DNA from: Smittium mucronatum
Lineage: Eukaryota > Kickxellomycota > Harpellomycetes > Harpellales > Legeriomycetaceae
Direction: 5' to 3'
Assembly (NCBI GenBank): GCA_001953115.1
Contig: LSSL01000337.1
Coordinates: forward strand, 9,750 to 37,875
Length of the DNA: 28,126 nucleotides
In this document: one piece after another, positions 1-9,680 of the stretch
How the letters are laid out: each line of letters begins with the position of its first letter
Numbering within the stretch: the stretch's first letter is position 1
Notes under the pieces: model-generated
The model's database searches: none
What the model was told of the DNA's origin: nothing
Seen by the model: only the letters and a program-made list of their open reading frames with translations
Program-made: the position numbers and the translations under genes

Positions 1-24
1 TTTTTTTTTTTTTTTTTTTTTTTT
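1..24. repeat. Poly-T tract at window edge
   Basis: An uninterrupted run of 24 T opens the window and is followed by GTTTTACCGG. Read on the minus strand it is a poly-A run, so it could be the tail of a retroposed sequence lying leftward on that strand. It could equally be a plain homopolymer or an assembly edge. The next bases do not match the poly-A-flanking sequence of the repeat family at 6468-7067, so I do not assign it to that family. Confidence 0.6.
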
Positions 25-700
25 GTTTTACCGGTCTTTGGTTATGTTGGTTTCGTAGTTTATTTAGTACTTTTCAATGGCTGGAATTATTCCTGTCGGC
101 ATAATTTTTATATTTTAGCTATTTCACTTAATTATTTAGTGAAACTATTAATTAAAGAATTCTTTGAACATTGTTATGCTTGATCATGAGTTGGTCAATT
201 ACCGCTCTTAACCTATTGGCTTTACACTGGACTTTTTTCTTAAATAAAGTTTGAGATGAATAGAAATATTGATAATTCGGTGTAAATCTCTACTGAAGTT
301 CCTGATCTATGCAATGACTTAGATCCATATATCATATTAGCGGGGTAACCACTTATGAAGGATATTGTAACGTCTTTACTGATACTTTAGTTAGGTTCAT
401 TCCCCAAGTCCCGGGTAATTTTCTCACATATTATTCCTACTGTGGGTGTTGTCCAAAACTTAGCGCTGTAAGAAAGGAGCAATTTGGTGAATTTTGCATA
501 GGTGGAACAAAGTAGCGATAACTGCCATAAATTCTCATCTGTTTGAAGGCGATATTGGAATTAGATATGATAAAATTAGTGTTTCCTCACCCTTAGCTAC
601 ATGGAAACAGTTTCGAAGAGAAGATTTGTTACAGTTTAATGGTATAGAGAATCCTTTTTCGATTTTATACAAAATACGGAAGAGCAGAAAAATATATTGA
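25..700 (+). pseudogene. Decayed coding relic, possibly Ty3/Gypsy-type Pol
   Basis: This stretch is clearly less AT-rich than the following 3 kb and holds several open fragments in different frames, as expected of a broken gene. In order on the plus strand: (a) 192-239 reads WSITALNLLALHWTFF, resembling the RNase H segment YSITELELLALVW of Gypsy elements; (b) a stop-free frame at 318-515 contains TLVRFIPQVPG followed by a cysteine cluster CGCC at 441-452, loosely like the integrase zinc-binding end (KTL..I..YYWPGM....YV..C..C); (c) the 68-residue frame at 494-700 contains HLFEGDIGIRYDK followed by SPL, loosely like the GPY/F region (GDLV..R). The order fits Gypsy Pol, but the spacings are far too short, so large deletions would be needed. 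No single intact ORF exists. It could instead be an unrelated decayed host gene. Confidence 0.35.
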
Positions 701-3700
701 ATAGTATAAAGTTGGAACTGAAGAATTTTAAGAGTAAATTAAATTAAAGCAAATTGATAAAATTGGTAATCAAAAAAAAAAGATGATCAGCTTATAGCTA
801 TTATATAACAATGGAATAAAAAATGGCGAAAAGATTAAGAATCTTCAAAAATGAATAATAAAAAAAAAAATACTAAAATTCAATTTTTGAGATATAAAAT
901 GAACAATATAACGCACAGATATTACCAATAAAATATAATTAGAGAATTACAAAAAATTATCAAGGAGTTTCTATGAGAGGCCCAAATAGAATACTCTGAT
1001 GACACAAAAATAATTGTTAGAATACATAAATATTGTCAATTAAATAGATTTTAAAGATATTACCGAGAAGCTATAGTGTATAGGCACTTTTTATATGAAA
1101 AAAATAATTAATATTCTAAGTGGCTCTGGTAATATTTTTTTACCGCAAATTGATATTTTTATAAGATTAAAAAGCATTATAAGGGAAAAAAAAGAAAGCA
1201 TAGTTAGATTTAAAAAATAAAAAAATAAAAGATTAACTGGAAAAAAAATCAAAATTATTATGTTATTAATAGACTGTGTTAGTTCAATAACCTTTTTAAT
1301 ATTGTTAGAGCTGCACTACTTACCTGAATCCCTCTTTGTTTTTAAAAATACAATTTATATACCAGTATTTGTTTAAAATTAATATGCATAAATTGAAAAC
1401 TATGAAAATTATAATAAATATAATATTTAAATTACATTTAGCAAAATTATCTAGCAATAATTTTTAAGTTATTAAGCAAAAAAATAAGTACTTCAGATAT
1501 AAGTTATGGTAATTAAGAAATAAAATTAATTGTTGATAAAATAAAATAAATATCAGTAATGAATGCAGAATCGAATACAAATTTTGTTTTACTATAATAA
1601 AATAATAATAAAAAGAGCTAAATGCGATACCAAATCGACGAGGAATACTATAAGCATCACCGAAAAATAATTAAATAGCATTAAAATTTAAAAAAACCGT
1701 GTCATTATTAATAAAACAAGCATTTTTTTTCGAGATTAAATATCTCCATAGGAAAAAAATTCAAAACAAAAAAAAAACTACTTATAAAATAAAGAAAAAT
1801 GTAGAAATTAAGCCTTATTTATTTTATCGATTATTTTATATTTATGATTTTATCATAATATAGCATATTTTTATATTAAATACGGTACATAAAGTATATG
1901 ATGAGATTAAAACCAGTGGTTTCATTTAATTTCGGTTTTAAATTGTTAAGGCTAAATATATTTCTATAAATAAGGATAAAAATTAATAATTATACGAGAA
2001 AGAAAAAAAAAACATTACATAGGTTATATGCAAATATGATCTTTATTTTATGGATTTTATCCCTACGTGATTGTGATCCAATCTTTTAAATTCCACCATT
2101 GGATAGATTAATAAATTATTATCCAGTGGATTCATTCAATCATTCAATAATATTTTATTAAACCAATATTCAATATTTGCATTTTAATTCATTATTAAAA
2201 AATCTTTGTGTATAATTTGATTTGATTTTTTTTATATCTAGATGAAAAAGTCATATTATTCTTCAATAATGCAAATTTTGTTAAATCTTTAATATATATT
2301 TACCAATTAAATACCAACTTTTTTACATGGAGTTAAATTATTGGATTAAGGTTTTATGTACTCACTAGTATCGAGCTATAATTTAATTAGTCATTTTTAT
2401 TCTTTTAAGTCATATTTTTATCTATAATATATCTTATTCGATTCCTGAATACTTTATCAATAAAAATTAAAAAGTTATTGATTATTACTATTATTCTGCC
2501 ATAATATTTTTATAAATGTAATTTTTTTCGAAGAATCTGTTTTTATGTTGATCCCATGATTAGGATTCGATTAAGCACATTTTAAAATTATGTCGAAAAA
2601 AAAATTGATTTCTGTTTAAATTTTTTACCTAAAATGGAAAATGTTTTTTATTCAACAATGATCACAATATCAATTATTTTACCCAATTAAAATATAGTTC
2701 ACAACTATATATATTCAAAATCACCAAAAAAAGATCACTTACACATAAGGGTCATATAAACATAAAACTTATATAATTATTACTGTAAATCAATTTTTTT
2801 AAGAGAAGGTAAAGCAAAAACATGCACCTATTTCAAAATTTTAGAATATGATAGAAAATAATCAGAAAATTTTAAGGAATTTCAAAAATGATGAAATATA
2901 TATATTTGCATGTGATAATTGTAAAAAAAAAATTTTTTTGCAAGAAAAGCCTTATAAAGTAAATAAATAAATATAAATAATACGGTTAAAGTGGAAGATT
3001 TAGATATTTTTTTTTGAAACTATTTCTACATATAAAAATTCTCTCGTTGAACGGTGAATATTTATTTTTAGGATTTTTATTTGCATTATTATAAAAGAAA
3101 ATGATTTTATATCTAAGAAAATATCAAAAAAAAATATTTAATTAAAACTGATTATTCCATTCTATAAAATTTTCAGAGAATGAAAGTAATTTGGGATGGG
3201 GGGGGGTTGTATTTTGCTTAAAATTGAAGATATATGAGTATTGATATTGTGAAGTTACTAAATAAATGAGTAAAATTCTAACCAAGAAACTTTTTACTCT
3301 TGTTAAACATTTAAAGCGAAAAAATACTATATTTTTAAGACATGGGAATTTTCCGATCTATAAATTTGATATGTGAAAGTTTCAGACAAATTAAACTTCA
3401 TATCTTCATTAATAAAGCCACTATTCCACTTTTAAACTAATAAAATCAAAAAAATTCAATCATTATACTAGTAGCAGATCGATAATAAAAATAGGCTTTA
3501 AAAATATGGAAATTTATAGATAAAAAAAATGCTATATACCTTACAAATGAGTAATATATATCTGTAATTCATAATTATTAGATATAATTGTAGTTATTAT
3601 TACATTTTATTTAGACGTAGACTCCTCCACTTAAACTACTAATGCCTTGAATAAATTTTGTTAAATAACCAAAGGGTTTGTTTTTCTTTTTCATACTTAC

Positions 3701-3977
3701 AAAAATATAAGAAGAAATTAAGAAAAAAAGAGATGTAAACACGAAAAATAAATATTTTCTTGATTAAAAAAATAAAAAGTTTTTTTAAAAATAAAAATTT
3801 AGAAAAAAAATCGTGAAATATTTTTTATTAAAATATTTTTCATAATATGGCAAAAAATCAAAATCAAAATTTACTGAATCTTTACTATAAAAAAAAATTA
3901 AAGAAAGGGAATTGAGGTGGAGTTATTTTATATTTGTGACTCTACTTGTAATTTAATAATAATATCAGATATAATTA
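701..3977. other. AT-rich gene desert
   Basis: About 3.3 kb of very AT-rich sequence full of short A and T homopolymers. I see no ORF with recognisable domains, no tRNA-like B box, no rRNA and no convincing splice-site series. The only compositional oddity is a G run at 3198-3206. I see nothing else here that can be supported as a feature. Confidence 0.6.
3198..3206. repeat. Isolated G9 homopolymer
   Basis: Nine consecutive G within sequence that is otherwise mostly A and T. It is too short and single for a canonical intramolecular G-quadruplex, which needs four tracts. It may be a slippage product. Confidence 0.8.
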
Positions 3978-4221
3978 TATGCATTTTCAGGAAAAAATGA
4001 GTATTTTACCTTCAATAAATATCAAATTACAAAAATATCCTGATAAATTTTTATCTATTGTGTGAGAATTTTTCAATCTAATGGTTGATAAACCTAAAAG
4101 AAAAAATTTGATCATTTTCCAATCGAAAAAATGCTCACTTTTAAACTTAAATAATGAGTATTTCTCATTTTGATAAGTGGCCATTTTTCAAAATCTAGTG
4201 ATCATTTTTCAATTAAAAATG
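3978..4221 (+). repeat. Left inverted-repeat arm of foldback element
   Basis: This arm pairs with 4434-4693. Conservation is strongest near the tip (GCATTTTCAG, then AAAAAATGAG) and around 4150-4198, where roughly 28 of 29 bases match the other arm. Middle portions carry small indels. A 65-codon open frame on the minus strand (3987-4184) lies wholly in this arm and is not counted as a gene. Confidence 0.75.
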
Positions 4222-4226
4222 ATCAC
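4198..4226. repeat. Perfect 12-bp hairpin at inner end of left arm
   Basis: GTGATCATTTTT (4198-4209) is followed by the loop CAATT and then AAAAATGATCAC (4215-4226), a perfect inverted repeat. The core TGATCA/ATGATCA motif recurs several times within the element arms (for example near 4109, 4201 and 4543), so this may be an internal sub-repeat of the foldback element. Confidence 0.85.
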
Positions 4227-4433
4227 CATATAAAATATGTGGATTCTCACTTAATTAATAAAAGTTTTTATAGATTTTTGCCTATAATTTATATAAAAGA
4301 GTGAAATGTACCAATATAAAATACCAATACTTCGACTCTAAAGGTCAATAAAAATAAAAATTTAATCTTATTTTGATTTATGAACACTTTTATTAGTGAA
4401 TTTAAACCAATTTAAACCTATTATAAAATATTT

Positions 4434-4693
4434 TTCATTTTTAATTGAGAAATAATAACTAGATTTTGAAAAATGGCCACTTATCAAAATGAAAAATACT
4501 CATTATTTAAGTTGAAAAGTGTCCTTTTTTCGATTGGAAAAATGATCAATTGAAATATGATCAAATTTTGCTTTTTAAAATTATCAACTATTAAATTGAA
4601 AAATTCTCACACAATAAATGAAAATTGATCAGGTTATTTGTGTAATTTGATCTTTATTGAAGGTAAAATGCTCATTTTTTCTGAAAATGCTAT
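4434..4693 (-). repeat. Right inverted-repeat arm of foldback element
   Basis: Inverted counterpart of 3978-4221. Just past the tip, ATGCTATAAAA (4687-4697) forms a further 11-bp inverted repeat with TTTTATAGCAT (4716-4726), so the true right boundary may lie a few tens of bases further out than drawn. Confidence 0.75.
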
Positions 4694-4726
4694 AAAACAA
4701 AAATTTCTCGGAAAATTTTATAGCAT

Positions 4727-6467
4727 ATATCATTAAATAAAAATTTATTTAAGACAGTATAATCAATTATCTATATGATTATTTTCATGTCTTTGTTAAA
4801 TAGAGACAAAAAAATAGTGAGACAAAAAAAAAGATGGCGTATAAAAATAAATGAAAAAAATTGCGCCAAATTACCATCTAAATATTTAAAACCTGTTTAC
4901 ATGAAGACTGATTAATTTTATTTTTGAGCGATTATCTGAAAAAACTAGAATATATTTTTCTAAAATACCTAATAGTTTTTTTAAAAAAAAATTGCCATCG
5001 GCTTAACATTTCTTATTTTTTTCGAGTTTGTTTTATATTTTCCTATTTTGGATACTAAGACATATTTTTTTTTATATTTTCAGTTTTAATCGAATAAAAA
5101 GCCGACTAAAATGATAAAAAATCACAAAAAATGAAACAAGAAAATTTTTAAAGTAAAAATCTTAGCTCAATAAAAAATATATTATGGATTAAAAATAAAA
5201 AATAAAAAATTCTCTGCCTTTACTAAATTTTCTTATTTTTAGTTAAAAAACTTTATATATATATAATTCAAACAAAAAAATACATGGAAATAGATTTATT
5301 AATTATTATAAAATTACCTTTAAAAAACCTAATATCATAATTAAAGCTTTATTATTATCAAAATTGAAAATTAAAATGAAATATTATATATCTACACACA
5401 GAATTTAGATTAAACTAGATCTTTTTAAGATATATAAAATTAATAGTTAAAAAAATTCATGACTAAAAAAAATAAATCAATTTTTAAAAAAAATCTCTTA
5501 ATTTTACAATTGGAAAATTGGAAAATTGAGCATCGACCAGTATGTGTTATCTAAAATAAGCATGTTATTTTAAAAAAATTAGGTATCTCTTAAATTCTAT
5601 AAGTAGTTTTTATGTTATAAAAACTATTATAATATTGATAAAAATTATATTTAATTGCGCTTTTATAATAAATTACAGAAAATTCCCAAAAAAACTTCGA
5701 TTAAATCTATCTCAAGATATTAATGAAAATTTTTTAACATATTCGATAATTTTTCATAGACTAAAGAAGGCTCTGATAACTTGATTAACAACTGTAATAC
5801 ATCGAAATAATATTAGCTAAACAAAAAAATAAAAGAAAATATTTAACTAAATGTTGATATTAGAAGTACATAAAATTATATAATGCCCCAAGAAATAGAT
5901 AAAATCGGAAATTTTTCAAATATGTATTAAAAAATAGATATTATGATAAAAAAATATTCCCTCGTCATATTAAAAAAAATTAAAGATGGGATTTTTGGAA
6001 ACTACGAAATAAATATCACAAAATATTCATCACAGTATTTCTTGAAAATTCTAAAAAATCTAACAAAAAAAGGATACAAGCTTCTCAATAGGTCAAATTC
6101 GCCTGACAATATAGCAAAAACTGTTGATCAACCCAACTGTTATTAATAAAATTTCCAAAAGATAAGGATAATCAAATTTTTTTTTACTAATCTTTATTCA
6201 ATTTACACAAATAAAGAATTCAGTTCAGAACTTTTATTGGTTCTATAGCATTATTAATTTTAACCAAAAATCGATATAAAAATTTCCACACCAAAATTTA
6301 CTATAAATCACAGAATTTTAATAAATATCAAAAATTTTACACAAAAAAAAGTTAACTATGAGGGTTATCAAGATTTATATAAAAAAAAATAAGGAAAGTA
6401 TAGCTATTAATCCACAATTTCACTGCTCCTAAATTACGATTAAAAATCAAGAATGCATAAAAAATTC
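4727..6467. other. AT-rich gene desert
   Basis: Very AT-rich, with many A/T homopolymers and a short (TA)n near 5254-5265. One 67-codon open frame at 5943-6146 has a lysine/isoleucine/asparagine-rich translation typical of random AT-rich DNA, and I do not call it a gene. Nothing else is recognisable. Confidence 0.6.
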
Positions 6468-6511
6468 AGCCCCTAAGAATGAAATACCTCGCCGTGGTTT
6501 AGGGGCTTAAT

Positions 6512-6533
6512 AGTGTACTTTTCGAAGTACACT
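6512..6533 (+). other. UUCG-capped 9-bp hairpin in copy A
   Basis: The stem AGTGTACTT (6512-6520), loop TTCG (6521-6524) and stem AAGTACACT (6525-6533) pair perfectly. UUCG is a known stabilising RNA tetraloop, although its classic closing C-G pair is absent here (closing T-A). In copy B only the 3' half is partly recognisable (AAGTAC), so the hairpin is not conserved there. Confidence 0.75.
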
Positions 6534-6765
6534 AGACTAAAATTTCACATAGCGTTGCATTATTCTTGGTTGGGAGTAGTGCAGATAGCGCACAGCGATT
6601 CGGAGGACAGCGATTCCAGAGGAGGACCATCTCGAAACAGGAGGAACCGATCGTTTAGCACAGTTGAGAACATAGTCTAGTGCACAAGTCCAGCGTTCGA
6701 CAGCCAGACGGATCTCAGCGTCTAACAGCTATTTGTAGGAAAGCCATGTCGATCAATCCTGTTAA

Positions 6766-6867
6766 AAGTAGGCTCTGACTAGGAGCTCAGTAGACTCAAT
6801 GAAATATTTTTCGTTGACAAAGAGCTTAATTCTTGACTGCACGTAACCTCAGTCATCCAGCCTACTT
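6766..6867 (+). other. Nested stem structure in copy A (putative RNA domain)
   Basis: Several complementary segments nest in the right order: AAGTAGGCT (6766-6774) with AGCCTACTT (6859-6867); TGACT (6776-6780) with AGTCA (6851-6855); AGG (6781-6783) with CCT (6847-6849); AGCTC (6784-6788) with GAGCT (6822-6826); and a terminal 9-bp hairpin TCAATGAAA/TTTCGTTGA (6796-6817, loop TATT) with one T-G pair. The terminal hairpin is also present in copy B (10398-10422), extended to 10 bp there, while the outer stems are largely lost. The T-G pair is a G-U wobble only on the strand that ends in poly-A and would be an A-C mismatch on the other strand, which supports the plus strand as the sense RNA of copy A. 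Confidence 0.6.
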
Positions 6868-7055
6868 GAAGCAATGCCAAGGGGGGTCTTTCGGTTGGTA
6901 GATTGCATCCTTTTACCGTAGGTACGCAGCCGGTAGTCCTGCAGAGGAGCTTATTGTAGTTAGGATAATAGTCTTTTCTATACGTCTTTTTCTTTTTTTC
7001 ATATTTTTTAGTATATTTTTTAATGACGTTATCTTAAAATAAAATTCCATGATAC

Positions 7056-7067
7056 AAAAAAAAAAAA
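7056..7067 (+). repeat. Poly-A tail of copy A
   Basis: Twelve A follow GATAC. The minus strand of copy C has the same arrangement (GTGTCACGGGATTTTATT directly after a T9 run at 28013-28021), so the run marks the shared 3' end of the repeat family and is not a random homopolymer. Confidence 0.6.
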
Positions 7068-8589
7068 TTATCACTAACATACTCAAATAAAAAAACCAGA
7101 TATAAAATCAAATCGATTAATCAAATGAAAAAAACACAATTCTTCTCAAAAAAACATTACATTAATTATCAAAGTGTTAAAAAGTGGATAATATATCCTT
7201 TATCTCACTTGAATAGAATTTTTTTTGAAAAAGAACTTTAAAGCATTAATTATTAAACCAGGTATGTTTTTTTTGTTTAATAAATAGCTCTAATGATAAT
7301 ATATTATAAAAAAATCTGTTATTTATCACATTAAAATATAAAATGAACCCCATTACTTGAGTTATGATCGATTTAATTAAAATAACAGAATAAGTTACAC
7401 TATATTTATCCAATCTATTTATACAAAAATTGGAATTTTAAATAGCCAATCATATTTCTAATCACAGTTTTTATTTAGTTAGACTAAGAAAAATGCATCA
7501 AGGTGCCTTTAAAAAATCAAAAAAAGTTTTATTGTACTTTAAAACCATCTATATTCATATTATTCTGAACCGAAACTTTCATTGTATTAAAATAAAAAAT
7601 AAATTAAAAAATATTCGGACACAAGATAAATATATTTCCATGTTTAATGGTGGGTTTTTTGATATTTTCTTTTGGCGCCCTTAACTAACTCAAACCCCAG
7701 AAATGAAACGTTGATATTATTTTTTCCATCTTCTTTTTTAAATTATATTATAAATATACTGAAAATTCTTGTTTTTTTGAAAAAAAGTAAAGTAATAATG
7801 AATCCTATATTATTCATTGATTTTTTTCTATTTCCTGATGATAAGTATAACTTTATATTTTTAATTGTTTAAGAGGCCGTTAAAATTTTTATTCAGTTTC
7901 TTTTTTGCGTAATTGATTAGGAAACAAATATCTAGATTTGTGTGGGAGGATACCACAGTTTTATTATTTTTTAAACTCTCAATTCATGCTTGTGAAAGAA
8001 TTATCACTTTCAATATATTATCCTTTATCGTAAACTGGGCTTTCAAAATTACATAGATTTTTGATCTCTACATTGCCCAAAAATTTAGAGACATGATGTT
8101 ATTAAATCAACCAAATTTGATTTTTTTTTTTTTCAATCAATTTATCTAATCTTCGTTATTAGATTAAAACCATACAAAGAACGTATATTACTTGTTCCAA
8201 ATGGGCAAAATCCCTCTTAGAATTCTGATTTTATTTTTATATGAGGGCTTTCGAAATTTTATGAGCGCCCGGAATTTCTTCAAAACCAATACTCTTTTTA
8301 TTCATCGGCATAAATAAATGACTAAAATTTTTTTTGCTTCTAATAACTATATCAACCTACAATCGCCAATAGAATTTTTTTCTATTTAAATATGGTCATT
8401 TTATACCCATTCTTTTTATGGCTAAGTGAACATGATACCGGCGGTTTAAAAATATTTTCCTGGGTCTAAATTCTTTTATTTTCTAAGAATTTTTGGGGAG
8501 CTGAATCTGCAATGAAATTTTTTGAATTTAAATTAAAAATCAAATAATTTTTATCTTTTATATCTCTTTTAAACCGCACAAATAATTGT
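7068..8589. other. AT-rich interval between repeat copies A and B, first part
   Basis: AT-rich sequence becoming slightly less biased from about 7860. Open frames at 7493-7684 (63 codons) and 7672-7872 (66 codons) translate to K/I/F/N-rich strings without motifs and are not called. I looked for the N-terminal part of a reverse transcriptase here, because of the relic that follows, and found nothing convincing. Confidence 0.5.
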
Positions 8590-9680
8590 TGGTATTTTGC
8601 ACCTTAGGAATTTCTAAAATACATAATATAGATGAACCATTTGGATCGGTGACAGATAATACTAATTTTAGATAGCTTAAGCTAATCAATTTTATATTTC
8701 GTCCATGTAAAGATTTCTTAATTTGCAAGAAACCTTAATTAATTTCTCAGATGTAATAATTATTCTCAAAGTATCTATTTTTTTAAAAATATACCGGGAA
8801 ATTAGTTTCTTTTTAAAATATTACAGGAAAAATAATGTCTGTATCCGAGCTATAATATCCTACTAATCGCTCATAGCATTTCAATCTCATACTTTAGACA
8901 GTTAATTTTAATTCTGGATTCTTCATATCACAAAATATAGCTTTTTTTTTAAAAAAATTGAAAAAATGCTGTAAACTTTCTTTTCAGGTAATTAAAAAAT
9001 TTCAATACTTGGATTTTCCTGGATATATCAATGTATTTTTGAGACTGGATGCTAGCTATCAATTTTTTATTTCTTATTCAATAAAAACCCGCTATTTAAA
9101 CAAGCTTGTGAATGATCATTATATTTTTACATCTTATTTTGGAAGTTTGATTATAAATCTGATATTTCTAAACTAGAAAAGAAAATTACTTTTTATTCTA
9201 TAAAAATACATTGTTACTTTATACAATATTAATAACCTTCTAGCTCGTATAACTCAAATTATTGAAAATACTCCCACCACTAAACCATAAATACCGTTTA
9301 ACCTTTTCCAATTAATTTTCATTTTTTTTAGCTATTTAGAAATGAATTTTGTAAAAAATGATAGTTTTATTAAACTTATTTCTTTAAAAAAAAAATTGAA
9401 ATTTTCTCATTGAGGTAAAAACCTCAGAAATAATAAAAATAAACCGTTTCAAACAACCGTACATGGAAAATGATTTTATATGAAAAAATAATTTTTCGAT
9501 TAATACTACGTGATAAAATTTGCATGTTTAGTAAGCTACTTAATTCTGTATAGATCCAGAAAACTATAATAAGGCCGTCTAAATTTATGTGCATATGTCT
9601 TTAACCTTTCCAAATTACGAAAGTAGTAAAATTTTAATAGTAAAACGTCCGATCTCAAAGAGGATCTCTCAAGTATGTAA
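8590..9680 (+). pseudogene. Heavily decayed Ty3/Gypsy-like Pol relic (RT, RNase H, integrase fragments)
   Basis: Three plus-strand fragments occur in Gypsy Pol order. RT: a frame at 8637-8747 reads PFGSVTDNTNFR, then INFIFRPCKDFLI, with two internal stops; it resembles PFGL.NAP.TFQ followed by IFRP...F of Gypsy RT, and the YLDD box expected next is destroyed. Just upstream, 8594-8620 reads FAP-stop-EFLK, comparable with the TP.G.YEFL.MPFG lead-in. RNase H: 9006-9056 reads YLDFPGYINVFLRLDAS, comparable with PVL.FPD...PF.L.TDAS. Integrase: 9553-9680 reads DPENYNKAV, then (after a stop) HMSLTFPNYE and later KRPI, comparable with AYN.AVH.S.G..PF....GR.P. Spacing is shorter than in intact elements, so deletions are implied. 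No LTR pair in direct orientation is visible. The case rests on several weak matches in consistent order, so it is plausible but unproven. Confidence 0.4.

Larger units (their letters stand above)
3978..4693. mobile_element. Foldback / MITE-like element with long inverted repeats
   Basis: Two arms of about 245-260 bp (3978-4221 and 4434-4693) are near-identical inverted copies separated by about 210 bp. The tips match (GCATTTTCAG near 3981, CTGAAAATGC near 4681). The inner parts match over long stretches, including GTGGCCATTTTTCAAAATC at about 4178-4196, whose reverse complement lies at about 4462-4480. There is no transposase ORF. The short open frames in each arm are two copies of the same sequence read from opposite strands and do not look like a protein. 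I could not define a clear target-site duplication; a TA is possible. This is the architecture of a foldback or MITE-type non-autonomous DNA element, or of a simple palindromic duplication. Confidence 0.7.
6468..7067 (+). mobile_element. Copy A of a SINE-like, poly-A-tailed structured repeat (about 600 bp)
   Basis: A sharply GC-richer island in AT-rich DNA. Its first about 515 bp (6468-6982) align in inverted orientation with copy B at 10239-10784, sharing GAAATACCTCGCCGTG near the 5' end, TTATTCTTGGTTGG in the middle, and AGGAGCT plus the hairpin around 6796-6817. Bases 6951-6982 match the window's last 32 bases exactly in reverse complement. The homology with copy C continues leftward from 28094 to a poly-T at 28013-28021, which corresponds to the A12 run at 7056-7067 here. 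A shared body ending in poly-A on one strand indicates retroposition of a plus-strand transcript. I see no protein with a recognisable domain. The minus strand has a 62-codon open stretch (about 6718-6536) without a known motif. An A-box-like TGGTTTAGGGG lies at 6495-6505, but there is no good B box and internal T4-T5 runs argue against pol III. Alternative: one terminal inverted repeat of a larger element together with copy B. Confidence 0.65.

Noticed and set aside
3987..4184. 65-codon minus-strand ORF and its plus-strand partner at about 4473
   Set aside because: Both are the same inverted-repeat arm read from opposite strands. The partner frame breaks after about 26 codons and the translation has no motif.
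6655..6712. tRNA-like A box (TAGCACAGTTGA) and B-box-like CGTTCGACAGCC in repeat copy A
   Set aside because: The B box has mismatches at key positions, the T-arm and D-arm do not pair, and copy B does not keep the B-box-like part. It does not fold as a tRNA.
6536..6718. 62-codon open stretch on the minus strand of copy A, partly open in copy B
   Set aside because: No recognisable domain, antisense to the poly-A-defined strand, and the copies share it only because the DNA is homologous. Copy B has a stop inside.
7493..7872. Two overlapping plus-strand ORFs of 63 and 66 codons
   Set aside because: Compositionally random (K/I/F/N-rich), no motifs, no splice context; within the range expected by chance.
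8150..8300. Minus-strand string KISKAL followed by a frameshifted YKIKS, resembling the Copia RT motif KALYGLKQS
   Set aside because: Needs a one-base frame correction. Another Copia-like string (KAQF near 8040) lies in the wrong order, and no further Copia motifs support it; judged chance similarity in AT-rich DNA.
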